DNA from: Setomelanomma holmii
Taxonomy: Eukaryota > Ascomycota > Dothideomycetes > Pleosporales > Phaeosphaeriaceae
Direction of reading: 5' to 3'
Length of the DNA stretch: 64,000 nt
Assembly (NCBI GenBank): GCA_010015745.1
Contig: ML978213.1
Location: forward strand, 62,001 to 126,000
Shown here piece after piece: positions 23,683 to 35,833 of the stretch. The first letter of the stretch is position 1; every line of letters begins with the position of its first letter. Made by a program: the position numbers and the translations under genes. Below the pieces are notes generated by a model. That model was given only the letters and a program-made list of their open reading frames with translations, was not told the origin of the DNA and made no database searches.

Positions 23683-24153
23683 TGGATGTGAAGGATTGAC
23701 AATGTACACAATGAACGAGTACTCGAGTCACTCGACTGGTCATGAGACCTACAACACACGCACAAGCATATATTCTCTTCATTGATGTTGACACATCTAG
23801 CTAGGAGGCGACAAGATGACCATTCAAGCGCTTGCATCCCGTCGAAAGGTGCAGGCAAGCGCCGCCTTGCGTACGGCAGGAGCGCTCAGCTCTGCTGCAC
23901 CCAGTGGCGAGCAGAAGCATAACGCCGCCTTCCTCACCTTGGATGCTCGCAGGTAAGAGCGTGGCGGCTATTGCAGCTTCGCAATCCCAGCCAAACATCG
24001 ACACGTCGGTCGCACCAGCATCTTGTATCCAGCTCGTTGATCACAGACACATCGCTATTTTGTATCAGTATTGCTTGAATTACCTCCGTGTTCGATTAGA
24101 CCGATCGCGCTATCCTTCGGCACACCTAGATTTGCGAACATCGACTTGTAACG
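23683..24153. other. Intergenic region
   Basis: 470 bases between two plus-strand genes, presumably the 3' region of the macro-domain gene and the promoter of the Zn2Cys6 gene. No gene seen. Confidence 0.4.
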
Positions 24154-25101
24154 ATGGACTCGCAACGAAAAGACTCCACGAGAGATTTCGACGACTTCGA
24201 CCTTTCGAAGTATGCTAGGATATCAAAGCCTTCATCTCCGCAACTTCGGGCTGCAGTGAGTGACGAACTTGACGACGGCGATTCCTACAGTCATGTGGCC
24301 CCGGATGGAGTACCGAAAGCGCTGGGGCAGCAATCTGGACGTCAAACGATGCAATTGGACGATAACTACTACAGTGCCGAGTTCCTTGCAGACAGAAACA
24401 GTCCGATGTATCTGCAGAACTGGCCTCAAATCTCCCATACGGAAGACGACTACGGTGCTGAGGAAGATGCTGAGGTGCTGGATACCCTGGACCATGGACA
24501 ACGTACTCGAATGAATCCGTCGGACAGCATTAGCTATGGTATTTTTGATGAAGCTGAATGGTCTGATATACTGAGACCGCAACCTCGTCTTGTAGTGCCC
24601 CAAACTCCACGTTTGTCATCATCTCCATGTGTACGTGCGCAAGGCCCACAGCTTCGACACAGTCAGTTATTCTGGGGCCAGAACGTTGCTCCAACACATC
24701 AGCCGCCCTCAACGCCAAGTGCTCAGTCACCGCTCAATTCCGTATCGCACGAGATACGAGGCAACCATGGTAGATACCCAATGGCTGCTCTCGATGGCAC
24801 AGATTGGTTCGATTCGCACATCATGCCGTACATTCGTTCCCAGAATCGCAAACGACCACGCAGAGCAAAAGCCGATACGCGTGCAAGTCTGATGACTAAT
24901 CCCGAAGCCGCCTTTCGGCATCATCAAGTCCATGTGCCAAGAAATCCAACCCTCAAGAGATGTCCCGCATGTGTGCCCTGCTACCAACGGAAGGTCAAGT
25001 GTGATCGAAGACCTGGCGGTTGTATGAGTTGTACCAAAGCACAAATCCTGTGTTCCTACAAAGCCCGGCCACCACCTCGCCAAAGAAAAAAGGCTGAATA
25101 G
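24154..25101 (+). CDS. Zn2Cys6 protein with C-terminal zinc cluster, ended by an in-frame TAG
   Basis: A single exon of 315 residues from an ATG. The first 230 residues are acidic, low-complexity and unrecognised. A full binuclear zinc cluster lies at the very C-terminus (CVPCYQRKVKC then six residues, CMSC, six residues, C), preceded by a basic stretch (NRKRPRRAK) and followed by PPPRQRKKAE and TAG. Fungal Zn2Cys6 regulators nearly always carry the cluster at the N-terminus, so the arrangement is odd. The frame stays open after the TAG and runs directly into the zinc-ribbon frame at 25102-25836. No splice pair removes the stop without destroying the zinc cluster. DNA binding is likely; target genes are unknown. 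Confidence 0.7.
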   Translation: MDSQRKDSTRDFDDFDLSKYARISKPSSPQLRAAVSDELDDGDSYSHVAPDGVPKALGQQSGRQTMQLDDNYYSAEFLADRNSPMYLQNWPQISHTEDDYGAEEDAEVLDTLDHGQRTRMNPSDSISYGIFDEAEWSDILRPQPRLVVPQTPRLSSSPCVRAQGPQLRHSQLFWGQNVAPTHQPPSTPSAQSPLNSVSHEIRGNHGRYPMAALDGTDWFDSHIMPYIRSQNRKRPRRAKADTRASLMTNPEAAFRHHQVHVPRNPTLKRCPACVPCYQRKVKCDRRPGGCMSCTKAQILCSYKARPPPRQRKKAE

Positions 25102-25836
25102 GACATCGACACAGTAGCACAGACCACCACCTATGCTGACCCAACATCACGATTAGACGCATCACATCTACTAACCACGGTGGATGGCGACTACCATCAA
25201 CCGGCTCCAAGTGACGGCTGGGAACGCTATTGGATCTGCTCCAGACATGGGATCAAGGCTCCGAAGTCGCAACCACTCTGCAACGCTACCGACAGCGAGC
25301 TGCAGCCACCGGAACACTGTTCTTTGGCTCTTCATGAACAAGTGGGACCCACCACTCATCATTGGATATGTAAACATTGCTCAGCCACCACCGAGCCAGG
25401 AATTTCCCTCCCAGTGATGGCACCGCACGAGTTGACATGCAAAGCATGTGGTATGGAGCGAGGCATTGGAAAGGACAACAATGCCATTGAGCATGTCATG
25501 TGCAAACAAGGCAATCAAATCTGGCGCAAACGAGGCAAGGAAACCTGCCTCATGATTAACCCAGTCAACGCTCAGTTGTGCGCCAATTGTGGAACCGTGT
25601 TCGACTGGATTTCGCTAGGGCCAAGACCCAGGAAACTTCAATTCCTTGAAAAGGCAGAGCAAACAAAGGATGTACCGTATAGATGGGTGTGCACAATATG
25701 TGGCAAGAGACTGGTTGGGGGGTATAGAAGTTGTCCTACTTGCCTGAGAGAAAGACTATATCCATACGTGTCCTGGACAGAAAAAGAAGGGAATTCGTTC
25801 AAGAGGCTGGTGAATACTGGCTATTGGGTCGATTGA
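25102..25836 (+). CDS. Zinc-ribbon reading frame continuing in frame after TAG
   Basis: An open frame of 244 codons in the same frame as the preceding Zn2Cys6 gene, separated only by the TAG at 25099. It has no ATG near its beginning; the first internal Met codon is near 25418. It encodes at least four CxxC knuckle pairs: WICKHCSA, LTCKACGMERG, LCANCGTVFDW and WVCTICGKRLVGGYRSCPTC. The spacing suggests two or three zinc ribbons. Family not recognised. Either the two frames are one gene broken or interrupted by a stop, the stop is read through, or this frame has an undetected upstream exon. Boundaries given are those of the open frame, not a proven protein. Confidence 0.5.
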   Translation, partial: DIDTVAQTTTYADPTSRLDASHLLTTVDGDYHQPAPSDGWERYWICSRHGIKAPKSQPLCNATDSELQPPEHCSLALHEQVGPTTHHWICKHCSATTEPGISLPVMAPHELTCKACGMERGIGKDNNAIEHVMCKQGNQIWRKRGKETCLMINPVNAQLCANCGTVFDWISLGPRPRKLQFLEKAEQTKDVPYRWVCTICGKRLVGGYRSCPTCLRERLYPYVSWTEKEGNSFKRLVNTGYWVD

Positions 25837-26014
25837 GACTGGCAAAGTCATGGAGAGTCGCTGTAAGAAGCGTTGCCGAATGGGATTGGGCATAATGCTA
25901 GCATGGAACGACTGCTCCGAGAAGATGCTGTGAACACTGTTTGAATCAAATCGCAACCAATATCCATATCACCAGAGCCTATTTACAGGAACTATCTACC
26001 AACACACAGCAAAT

Positions 26015-27788
26015 TCAATTATACCGCCTCGTCAACCTTACCCTCACATCCTCCAGCGGACTACGACTGGCTCCCGCATACCCCATCTTCGGCACCTTCA
26101 ACTCCTCCCCATTCACCGACTCCACATCCCACATGACCAACAAACTACTCGCGAAAATCATCACCTCCTTCTCCGCAAAGTACCTTCCCTTGCACTTATA
26201 CAGCCCGCCACCAAACGTATGCAGATTGCGCATAGTCACTCTCGGCTTCCCATCCGGACCCTCCTCAATAAACCTTTCTGGATAAAACTGTTCTGGATTC
26301 GCAAAGATGCGCTGATCCATCTGCATCGTACCATTTGCCAGCACGAGCGTCGACCCCGCAGGGATAGTGTACGCCTGGGCTTTCTTCTTCCCAAACAGCG
26401 CAGCATCTGTGGGTGATTCCTTAAGCACGACGTCCTTGAGGACTTCCCTGATACCCAAACCAGACATGTTCATGCGCATCGTTTCGTAGAAGGCTGCTTT
26501 GAGCAAGAAACAATGCTTCATCAAGCCATCCACATCGATACTAAGTTTGGGATACCCATCACTACCACGCTCACCAGCCGGCGAAACGCGCACGTACGGT
26601 GCGATTTCTTCCCTGATGTCCGAGAGTAGAGCGGAGCGCGTGTAGATCTGCATGAGCATCCAGAAGATGTTCTTGTTGGAATTTACGTTCACGCCCCACA
26701 GCACAGAGACGTCGTTTGTTTTCTGCAGCGTCTCGGAGGCATGTGTCGAGACCCAGACTTTGACCCGGTCTTGCATCACTTCGCTGATATCTTCGAGTGC
26801 GCCCCATTGCGCGCCGGGTAAGCGGCCGGCTTGCTTTGCTGCGACGGCGAGGTGCCATTCGCGCATTGCGATGGTGAGGCGTTCGCGCGCGGCGACGGCA
26901 CGGCGGCCTGCGGCGGTGACGTTGGCGAGGAACTTGGTGATGATGTGGTGCACGCCTTCGTCAAAGTCCCACATGTCTTGTTGCAGGTTTGGATGGTTTT
27001 GAATGAGTGCTTTGCCCCAGAGCATGTCGATGACGATTTGGCCCATGTAGTTGACGATTAGGGCGTAGAAATTGGCTTCGAAGGTGCCGTCGGTGTTGAA
27101 TTTGACTTTGCCGGCTTCTTCCCAGAGTTCGAGGGCTTTGCCTTCTTGGTCGGGATACAGCCATGGTGCGGAGGTGACGAGCTTGCCGGCCTCGATCTCC
27201 ACGGCGCGGGCGGTCTTGCTGGTTGCTTCGTTGATGAAGTCTTCTTTAAGCATGAGGTTCAAGGCGTTGTGGTGGCCGTGGAAAGCCTCGTGCTCATCTC
27301 TGGTGGAGAATTTGTCGTTAAATGCGGTTTTCATGAACCATTCGAGAGTGCGTTGCTTGTTGAGCACGTTGCCGCGTTGTGCGAATACTTGTTGGACCAG
27401 CGAGGGCATGTTGACGACGTAGTATTTACCCGCGCCAATCCGATATGAGAAGATACCATCGCCAGAAATGTCGCTACATTGTTATAAGCGTCGTTCAAGA
27501 AGAGAATGCTGAATTCACCTACCGATCTCTCGAGATGGTACCCTCAATGTCGCGTACGAACGAAAGCGCAGATCCCACCCATGGAAGCCAATAAGCGATC
27601 CTGTTCGGTGTTTTCGATGCAGCATCGTTATTATTCTGTGCAATACTACTACGCACACCTGTGATAATGCGAGTGATGATAGAAATGAAGAGGACGATGC
27701 AAGTCAATGAAAGAAATGGCGATGAGATAAGCGATGAGATAAGCGAATGAGTGTAAGGACTCTCTTGAACCAAGTGTAAGAGACCCAT
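26015..27788 (-). CDS. Cytochrome P450 monooxygenase (first)
   Basis: Two exons, 27788-27523 and 27473-26015, with a 49-base intron (GTAGGT...GTAG), give 574 residues. A hydrophobic anchor (about residues 15-45) and a short hinge (PNRIAYWLPWVG) indicate an endoplasmic-reticulum membrane protein. The P450 core shows the K-helix ExxR (YETMRM), the PERF motif (FYPERFIEE) and the heme loop FGGGLYKCKGRYFAEKE with the cysteine ligand. The I-helix is degenerate (LWGVNVNSNKNIFWMLMQ), as in CYP7/CYP8-like fungal enzymes related to sterol 7-alpha-hydroxylases, where the oxygen-activating Thr is replaced by Asn. The longer frame upstream begins with GTG, so the ATG at 27788 is used. Substrate unknown. 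Whether it belongs to the FAS cluster to its right is uncertain. Confidence 0.9.
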
Positions 27789-29121
27789 GATGAACTCGAG
27801 CAAGATTGACAATTGCGTATGTGTGCCGGACTTCGCAACGAGCACTATAATAAACACATCGACGACTTAAAGCTATCGGTCATGGATCACTTCGGTGCCT
27901 ACCAAGCTCAGCAGCCGCAATGAGCATTAGCCGGTCCACTACTCAGTGTAGACTCCCACCCAGACCCAATCCGCAAGTTCCCATAGTATTACCTTATCGA
28001 CATGCGGACTTGGTGTCTATGGCCTGGGCTGACCGACACTGTAAGTGAAGGACACCCTCCGCCGGGCACTGGGCATGATGTCCGCTGGCTTCGGTGGTAT
28101 TACGTGGAGGAACCAAGGGACATTATGTCCTTCGGGTAACGCCAGGGCATGCATGGCCGCCTCGTTCCGATGGTGTGGAAACTAGGATGCGCAATGTCGA
28201 TCATCGCCGTGTTGCAGTGCTGTAGAAGACCGCTAGAAAATTCTGAAACATGTCAGAACTATGCGAGGGGGCCAATAATGAGACATGGCTGTGTCTGCAT
28301 AGGGTTGGTGGCTTTGCCATGAGGTTGAGGCTTAGGTCATGGACAAACCGACGCTGACCTTGGTGCAGTTGTGCCACGATGGCGCTGAAGGATCACGAGC
28401 GCAACCAAGCTGTAGTGTGCCTTTCCGTGTAGCTCGTGCTACGTAACGTGCTGGTGTGAGCCTATTGATAGTGTCGGGGACTTTGAGTTTCACGATGTGT
28501 CTCAGCCAATCAGCATATTCGCTTCGGGATCCTACCCTCACAGATGCGGTCGTGAGCAAACCTCGTGGTGTTGATTCATCGCGAAGACACATACTGATAA
28601 CTCTAACCTCTGTAGGAAAATAAGCTTCAAAATCATGCTGTGATGCCTTGTGCAATGGGCTGGGCAAGATCGTAGATGTTGTGAAGCAAAGACAATGCGA
28701 CGCGTGCGGTAGGCGCGCAGAGAAAGATCTCTATCATACATCTCGGCAATTCGCGCATGCTACCTGCGATGATGCACATAGCGATGGCTCTGGCTCTAGA
28801 AGTGGTGTTGATGAAATGGTGGAGACACGCTCGGTGATGGAAAAGGGATGGAGCAGGCTCTCCAAGCGGACGCGTCGTGCTGCACAAGAGGCTGTCGACA
28901 AAAGTTCGGCATTCTTCGATAATCGCACATCATGCTCAAAACTGCGCAGCGAGTAGCATCAGAAATGCACTAACTACAGTCGTATGATTCTACAATGGTT
29001 GCAACACGCGTTCGGATGCTGTTGACGATATATATATTTGTTATCTACCAGAATGGAAACCTCACCATTATCCAAATTAGCTGTCAGCACCAAAAAAAGC
29101 GAACATAAGCGCTAGATACTC
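27789..29121. other. Intergenic region with unrecognised small frames
   Basis: 1.3 kb. The best frames (28332-28667 minus, 28648-28956 plus) overlap each other and match no family. Repeated TATATA near 29028 and an AT-rich stretch at 28980-29110 lie next to the 3' end of the thioesterase gene. Nothing else seen. Confidence 0.4.
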
Positions 29122-30062
29122 TCAATAAGCATACAAAATGGGACCAGAGTGCCCGACAAAAGTTTCATGTAGACTGTCGAGAGCGGCAAAATTCTCTGCC
29201 ACATTCAGATATCTAGTGCGCTCTTCCTGCACCTGATCCCACGTCCAATGCCCTCCAAGCTCTTTCGCAGGGCTTGCGATCCCATTGACTAAGCCTTGCG
29301 ATCCTTCAGTCGTAGGTTGTGGCGGCAAGAGGCTGCACTCGTGCATAACAGATTCAGGACTGCAGGTCACACGGCCTTGTTTGAAGACATATTTGGTGAT
29401 CGCTGTCGCATATATGCAATCGCCATCAGCCTTTGTAAATGTGGTCTTCTTGGTATGGTGACCCATAATAGTGCCGCCTGCATTGCTTGAACCGGGCTTC
29501 GTGAAATGACTGACGACGTAAATCCATTTCTGGTCCCAGCAGAGTACGCGAGAGCTGATCTCATATTTGGCGAAGGGAGCAACCGCCTTTTTGAAGATGC
29601 ATGAAGTTCCACCAAGGTTGAACATCTTGGGTTTGGTAGTCGCATCGCCGCGCGGGATGGGCTTTACGACATCTTTGAACAATGCCAACATGAGTTCTGT
29701 GCGATTATCATCGAGGTCGCTGAAAAAGGTGCTGTTTGACTTGTGTAGATTATAGTCGATATCCAGAAGTGGAGTGTACGACGATGTAACGACTGGGGCG
29801 AATAAACCCTCGCCGCCATGTCTTACTGTAAGATGGTTCCGTCGAAAAGAGAAATGCCGTGCAAGCTGCAGAAAGAGTCGTCCCTGAAGCTGTTAATACA
29901 TGAGACGATACTAAGAAAAGGGGACTTTACGTGCCACGCGAACAGGAGACTTTTGGCATTGGCTACGCACGCGATCCCCAAAAGACCTGCTCCTACGAAA
30001 AGTTGTACCGGGGAAAGAGTGATGGTAAGCCCCGAGCTGGCGAAGCTTCCCATGGAATCCAT
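29122..30062 (-). CDS. Hotdog-fold thioesterase-like protein (THEM6-like)
   Basis: Two exons, 30062-29931 and 29883-29122, joined across a 47-base intron in phase 0, give 297 residues. Residues 15-40 form an N-terminal membrane anchor (VQLFVGAGLLGIACVANAKS) followed by the family's FAWH and an Arg-rich segment. The 4HBT-like block DIDYNLHKSNSTFFSDLDDN is characteristic of fungal THEM6/thioesterase-like proteins. The second half (KYEISSRVLCWDQKWIYVVSHF) completes the hotdog fold. Such proteins hydrolyse or bind acyl-CoA or acyl-ACP thioesters, and several sit in fungal metabolite clusters. Here it is the leftmost gene of the FAS-centred cluster, where it could release acyl chains; this role is inferred from position. 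The reading frame upstream starts with GTG, so the ATG at 30062 is preferred. Confidence 0.78.
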
Positions 30063-31586
30063 GTTGAAGCTCACAAGATGTCTAATTCCGGGAGCAAAAT
30101 TCGCACGTAAGTACTCAATACTTGGTTATTCCAGGTGAATGCGGCGGCAGAAATGATGCGTGCACAAGTGCAGAGGTTGGGCGAATCAAGGCAATATTGA
30201 GAGAACGTCTTTTTGAGCTGATCGCTGAGACTTTTGCGTCCGTACAGTAAGTAACGGCTTGTGTCCGTTGACGGACTACACGTGTATAGTAAGCTGTGCG
30301 CGCAGCGCATAGTACGCACCGCTTACTGTTTGCGGATAACTCTTACGCCCCTCTCTAGACTAGCCGTGACTACACAGAACTCACATTGAGGTAGTCAAGA
30401 TCATACGACGAGATCGCGCAGACCATCGAATCGCTCGTTGGGCACAAAGGCAGGGCACACACTGGCAGGCCGCTGGGCACAGCTGTGTAAGTCAGCCAGG
30501 AGCGGAAAGTCCAAGCATGACTTCGGAGGCGGAAGTTTCAGGTCGCGGAGTGTGTGCACAGTGGTGATCCAGGAGCACACGATCGATTTCGCGATGAGGA
30601 TGGGTCACGGGTAACCGCATCGTGAGTAGGTGACCGAGGTGATGGTCCCGTCTCACTGCAGCGATGGTGACGATAAGCCCTGCCACAGATCTTGCACTAA
30701 GGACCAGTAAGCGAGGCCAATTGGAAAGTCTGCGCTTTCCCCATTTCAGCCCGAGCGTGCCGAGATCAACGGTCATGCGTTGCTGGACTGGCCACCGCTC
30801 CAGTCTCATCTTCCGTAGCAGTACACCAGTGTACCTATCCCCGACCCCAATGCAGGCCATCTCTGCACCGCCGTACCGACCACTGCGAAGGCTTGACAGA
30901 GATCTACACTCAGCGCGTCCGTCTAGCTCAATGCACGCAAGCGCTGCGCTAGCGTTTGGGCTGGCGCGTCTGCTTGATGCAATTATTTTGCGGTCAATCG
31001 CCCCAAATTGACAGCCTCACGCTGATGAAAGCCCAATGACAGGAGGCGGCATGCGATTAGAACTTGACCAACACCATCAAGCCTCACGAGAACGGTACGC
31101 CAAAGTGGGCTCGTGTTGCCTCTTTCGCTTAAGTGTCAGGCCTAGATCTGGGGACCTTTCTCGGGGACTTACCGGCCATGTAGTGGAAGCGCTTCGTGTT
31201 GATGTCAGACTCTCGGTCTGCAGGATGGCCAACGCGGCGGAGCCTCATCTGTTATTATTCCTCAATCCCAAGCGTTTCAGAAATGCATCTACCATTCGCA
31301 GCGCTGCTCTCTTTCCTATCGTTCAACCATAGCGTTTCCTGTTGGAAGGCACAGTCCAGGGTATTACTAGTCCTTTCCCCACGTTCACTGTGGACGGACA
31401 CGCTATACACCACCGACGGACTCGACACTTCTCATACATATCCGACAGGTTCATCGGTATCCACTTCTCAGGCCCATCAAAGAATAAGATCACTTTGGTC
31501 CAGCTCTGCTTTCTCTCATTGTGGGCTGGTCATCACTGCGCAACTGGGCACAGTTCCGGACTCTTCTTACGTACTCTCACTCCACG
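30063..31586. other. Intergenic region between divergent thioesterase and regulator genes
   Basis: 1.5 kb holding the promoters of two divergent genes. Frames at 30492-30860 (minus) and 30664-31011 (plus) overlap and look non-coding. No RNA gene seen. Confidence 0.4.
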
Positions 31587-33410
31587 ATGGACGCTGACAG
31601 ACGGCTCTCCAAGGCTCTCGAGGCGGCCAACGATGCTTTACAGCACCTGTCGATGTCACCTGACTTCAATTGCTTGGACTGCACACACATAGACAGGCTG
31701 CTGGGAAGAGTAGTGGATCTGCCAACTGAGGGCAATCAAAGGAATAGCAGGCGGAATCTTCTCGTCATCCGACAATGGATGATAACTGAGGGTCCAGGCG
31801 TTGTCCTGTTGGAAGTCCTCGGTCAACTATACTGGCGGCTGGGAGAGCTCAACAGCAAGCAATTTGAGAAATTCAAGGGAACACTTCAACAACAGCAACC
31901 CTATCTATCGCTCATTCAAGATACTGCTGCGGTGACATTAGTGATCCAAAGGATACGACACATCCAGAGATCGAAGGCCGATGCGTGTCAGGACTTCCTC
32001 TGCGAGTTGTCCGACCTCACTGGTATGAAGGGTAGGCTACAAGTTGTCCTTCTTGTAGATTCTTGTTGACGTCAGCAGTCGACTCGCCGATGGCTGAAAT
32101 GGACGCCTTGCGGGCAAGCTCCAGCAGTCCATTCACACCTCAATCCGTTCATTCACTCGACAGCTGCTCCTCGCAAGAGTCCGGCTTCGTCAGCCTAATT
32201 AAATACGTACCATCGAGCACCATGTGGGGAGGCGAAATCGAGCAAATGCTCACCGACTTTTACATCAACGGCTTCTGTCCAGGTCGGACAGTTGCCAAGC
32301 AGTCGAATACATACCTGTCGCTCTTGAAGGTGGCAAACTCGTGTCTAAGCACACGCTATGCGCTCCTGAGCCTGTCCGCGTCTTACATATGCGAATATCT
32401 TCCCTCGCAGAAAGAGATATATCACCAAGCGGAGCTATACTATTCGACGCATGCGTTGAAGGCACTGACAACCCAGATCAGCATTGGTGATAACTACGAA
32501 GGCGCACTTGCTACCAGCATGCTACTCTTACATCATGCCGCGGTTAACAGCGGGGAGTCGCCCCTATGTTGGTCATGCCATGCCAATGTTTTCGATACCA
32601 TCCCTTCCGACACTATCGACCATAGGTCAGATACTGCATTGTTCATTCGCGCTCAACTAGTGCTTGCGAGGACTGCACAAACAGCTTATCAATTGCAAAA
32701 CACCCAGTTTCACTCACTAGAAAAGAAGAATTGGTACGAAGGCACGCCACCGACCGAGGCTCAGAAAATCTGCGGTACCCTTGGCCTTTCACCTCAACTT
32801 CTATTCCTTATCTCGTCCGTCACTTCTCTTGCCACCGACACAACCATTCTTAACAGAGTCATGTACGCCCAACTGCAAGAAACACAACTGCAAAACCTGA
32901 AGCAATGGACTGCCGAGCTCCAAAGTGCAGAGCAAGAGGTCCTTCTGGCGACTGCTGAAGCTTTCCGTTTGGCAGGTCAAATCTATCTTCGGTGCCGACT
33001 ATACGGGTAAGTTTCGACCAATAACAGCCAAGGATGACTGCTTACAATATGCAAGGTTCACGCGATTCCATCCTTCTGTACTCGAGCTCTCCGATGCCCT
33101 CCACGCCGTCCTTCTATCGCTGCCAGTCAAAGGTAGCCTCTATACCGCCATATATCCCATTTGGCCAGTCTTCATCGCCGCCGTTACCGCCAGCTCCGAT
33201 AAGCGCGATCGTTTATACCAGCGTGTTGTGCCAATTCGAGAGGGCGACAAAAATACTCTTTCAGCAGTACTGAAGCGCGTCAGTGGTTTGCGAATCTGGC
33301 TCGCAAATCAAGACCCAAGCTGCCAAAAGCGTGATGGATGGTGGGACGAGATGCTCAGTCCGGGTAGCAGCACAACGGCCTTGGGCTCGAGTCTGTTATG
33401 CCTGGGCTGA
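31587..33410 (+). CDS. Fungal_trans_2 (ARCA-like) regulator lacking a zinc cluster
   Basis: Three exons, 31587-32031, 32079-33006 and 33056-33410, give 575 residues in one frame. Residues from about 185 to the end match the Fungal_trans_2 middle domain, with MLTDFYINGFCPGRTV, STRYALLSLSASYICEYLP, HALKALTTQ and the C-terminal PIWPVFIAAVTASSDKRD. No Zn2Cys6 cluster is present in any frame upstream. Instead the first exon encodes a separate helical region (ALEAANDALQHL, WMITEGPGVVLLEVLGQLYW). The first intron has canonical sites (GTAGGC...CAGCAG), but exon 1 may be an independent small gene with the regulator starting at the ATG at 32090. Acceptor 1 is a NAGNAG pair. Position suggests a cluster regulator or co-regulator; without a DNA-binding domain it may act through a partner. 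Confidence 0.7.
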
Positions 33411-34588
33411 GCGCTTTTACTCCGTCGTTTCCGCTTGTACTGCCAGCTTCAAGCGTAGCCATCCATCGCCACCCAAGTGTGCTGACCTACCCGGACTCGC
33501 GAACCGAGGTCCGTGACGACGGCGCGACCAAGTTCAGAAGAAGCCGAGCCCGTTTCCCCATTCAGCTGCAGGCACCTCATGCTCATTGAACATGTACATA
33601 CTACCTTTCTTCCACTCTCTTGCCCGGCAGTTCCTTGGCCGCAGGTGCGCTTCTTTCTTTCGTTATGCATTTAGCGTCTACGGTCTATAGAGTCTTTTCT
33701 TTCCGCTTCTGGGGTGGCGTAAATGTCCAGCATCATCGCATATTGATTCCCTAGATCACGTCGTTATGTCTTTCCTTGTTGCAATCATACATAGATGGAC
33801 TTGTAGCTTCATTGGGAAGCCTTGCATTACTGTACTAGTTTCACTGTATATATCTCAGCCCATGTATATATTGCCAGCCCACAAGACACATGCTTCTTGC
33901 AATGTTTCTGACACTGTGTTCAGAACCAATCTACCTGTCAAGTCGATGCTACGTCCATCGCATTGCCTTCCTAATTCTGAGACTCGGACGCTCTTTCGTC
34001 TGTCGCTCCTCTAAGCTCATTAGACAATGCAATATTAGGCATACTGTGTAGCGCACACTGTGGTACAGAGTCAGCCTTGAACGCTTGATGTTGCCAAACA
34101 CACCCTCAGCGCTTCTGTGCGCAAGGCGACGCTCATTCGCCGCACGCACTGCGAGGGCGCTGACCCAGCACTGTCCTCGCCAATCCGCAAAATATGGCAC
34201 TGCATCGTGGGTGCACATTCGCTGACTTCATTTACATGTCTGATTGCTAGACTGCCTCAGAGCAATGCAACCAACTCAACGAAGCCGAATGCATCTAATG
34301 AAGCCCGGAATTATTGTAGGAAAAATAGCTTAACGATGCGTATCTTAGGACTAGAAACACCAAGATAGAGCAGATGCCACAAACATAGACATGAACTCAT
34401 ATATCGGTTCAGGCAAATGCGGATGGTTAGCACGGGGTCAGCATGAGTTCTATGAAGCGCCAGCTAGTTTAGCGAATGCATGGAACAGAAGAATCACCAT
34501 AGCTTTGAGTAGGCAAAAAGTCATGAATTAACTAGAGTCACCATGTGTGATCACTGCTTCCTCGTATGCGTCTGATAATCGAGAGATA
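33411..34588. other. Intergenic region between convergent regulator and aminotransferase genes
   Basis: 1.2 kb between two convergent stops. It is pyrimidine-rich at first, then AT-rich. Small frames only; nothing recognisable. Confidence 0.4.
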
Positions 34589-35833
34589 CTACGCCTCAAC
34601 CTGCACCTCAACCGGCGCACTCACGATTGCACCGCTCTTCTCATGCATGTCATCAACAAGACCCGACAATTCCGTATTCACACCGTTCAACACAAGATCT
34701 TCAATCTTCTCTTGTTCTGGCAACAGCAAATCCTCTTTGCGGACAGTGTCCATCCATCCAAAGTTATCCTCCATCTTACCCCTCATGATGTTCCTTAAAG
34801 CACTCTGCAACTTCAGGGTACATGCCCCAGTCGCCTCACCATACACAAACTTCTCACCCGTGGTGGGTCTCGCCAACAAACGAATAGGCAGCAGCGACGC
34901 CGCCGTACCGACAGCAATAACCTCGTCAAAGAACTTGCACTCGCTCCATGGAATCTCGCGTTTCTCAACGTGCCAGCCAAAACTCTCCGCAAGCGCAAGA
35001 CACGAATCCGAGGTGATGGACTGAACAATGTTCTTCGAATCCGGCACCACGACGACGACTTGATTGCCGACTTTCTTGATCCCAATGAAGCCAGACGTCG
35101 AAAACTCTTCGATGCAAGTACGTGTCTGCGCATCGAGATGCAGAGTAACATGGAACCCTTGAGCACGCGCTTTATCCGTGTGTCGAATGACAGGGGCATA
35201 GTTGCCGCCGACCTTCGCGCCGCCCGTGCCACGGGGCGCAGCGCGGTCAAAGTCCTCAATCACACGGGCAGGCAGGGGCTGCACGCCGTGATACGTAGTT
35301 CCCGGCTGAGTGAACACTGCAAACGTGTACTCTGTTGGCGCGGTCAGGCTGAGATGTCCAGATGATCCGAAGACTAGAGGGCGGATGTAGAGCAGTGCTT
35401 CTGACTCGTGCGGCGCGACCCATTCGCCATTTCTGGCGACGGCCATTTTCACGCACTTCATAAAGTGCGATTTGGGGATTTCTGGGATCGAGACGTAGGA
35501 TGCTGAGATGTTCATGCGGTTGGCGTGCGCATTGGGGCGGAATAGGTTGATGTTGCCATCTGGGCCGCGATGCGCCTTCAGGCCTTCATACGCTTGCTGA
35601 CCATAGTTTAGGGCTGGGGCGAGGCCGTGGATGGATAGGTAGGGTGAGGCGACGAAAGTAGGCTCGCTCCAGGTGCCTTCTGCGACGCTGTACTTGGATT
35701 CAACATGGCCATTAACTGATGCTGCTTAGTATTGCTATAGAGTGTAGAGAGCAGTCTACATACCTGCATCGGTAATAGACAAGCCAAGCTGGTTCCAGTT
35801 GACGGTCTCGAGGGGAGCGGGAGGGAATGTCAT
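34589..35833 (-). CDS. Branched-chain amino acid aminotransferase
   Basis: Two exons, 35833-35764 and 35715-34589, with a 48-base intron, give 398 residues, the normal length for fold-type IV BCATs. The start MTFPPAPLETVNWNQLGLS follows the fungal pattern. Motifs include GLAPALNYGQQAYEGLKAHR, SGHLSLTAP, the PLP-binding Lys at about 191 in GGAKVGGNYAPVI, and EEFSTSGFIGI (the EXSTSN-like loop) with the phosphate-binding GTAASLLPI. No mitochondrial presequence is visible, so it is probably cytosolic. It interconverts Leu/Ile/Val-type amino acids with their 2-keto acids. BCATs of this type occur in the HC-toxin (TOXF) and apicidin clusters. Its place directly downstream of two FAS subunit genes on the same strand supports a role in making a specialised acyl or amino-acid building block. 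Confidence 0.93.

Noticed and set aside
28332..28956. Two overlapping frames of about 100 codons on opposite strands
   Set aside because: No start context, family motif or splice support; likely chance frames.
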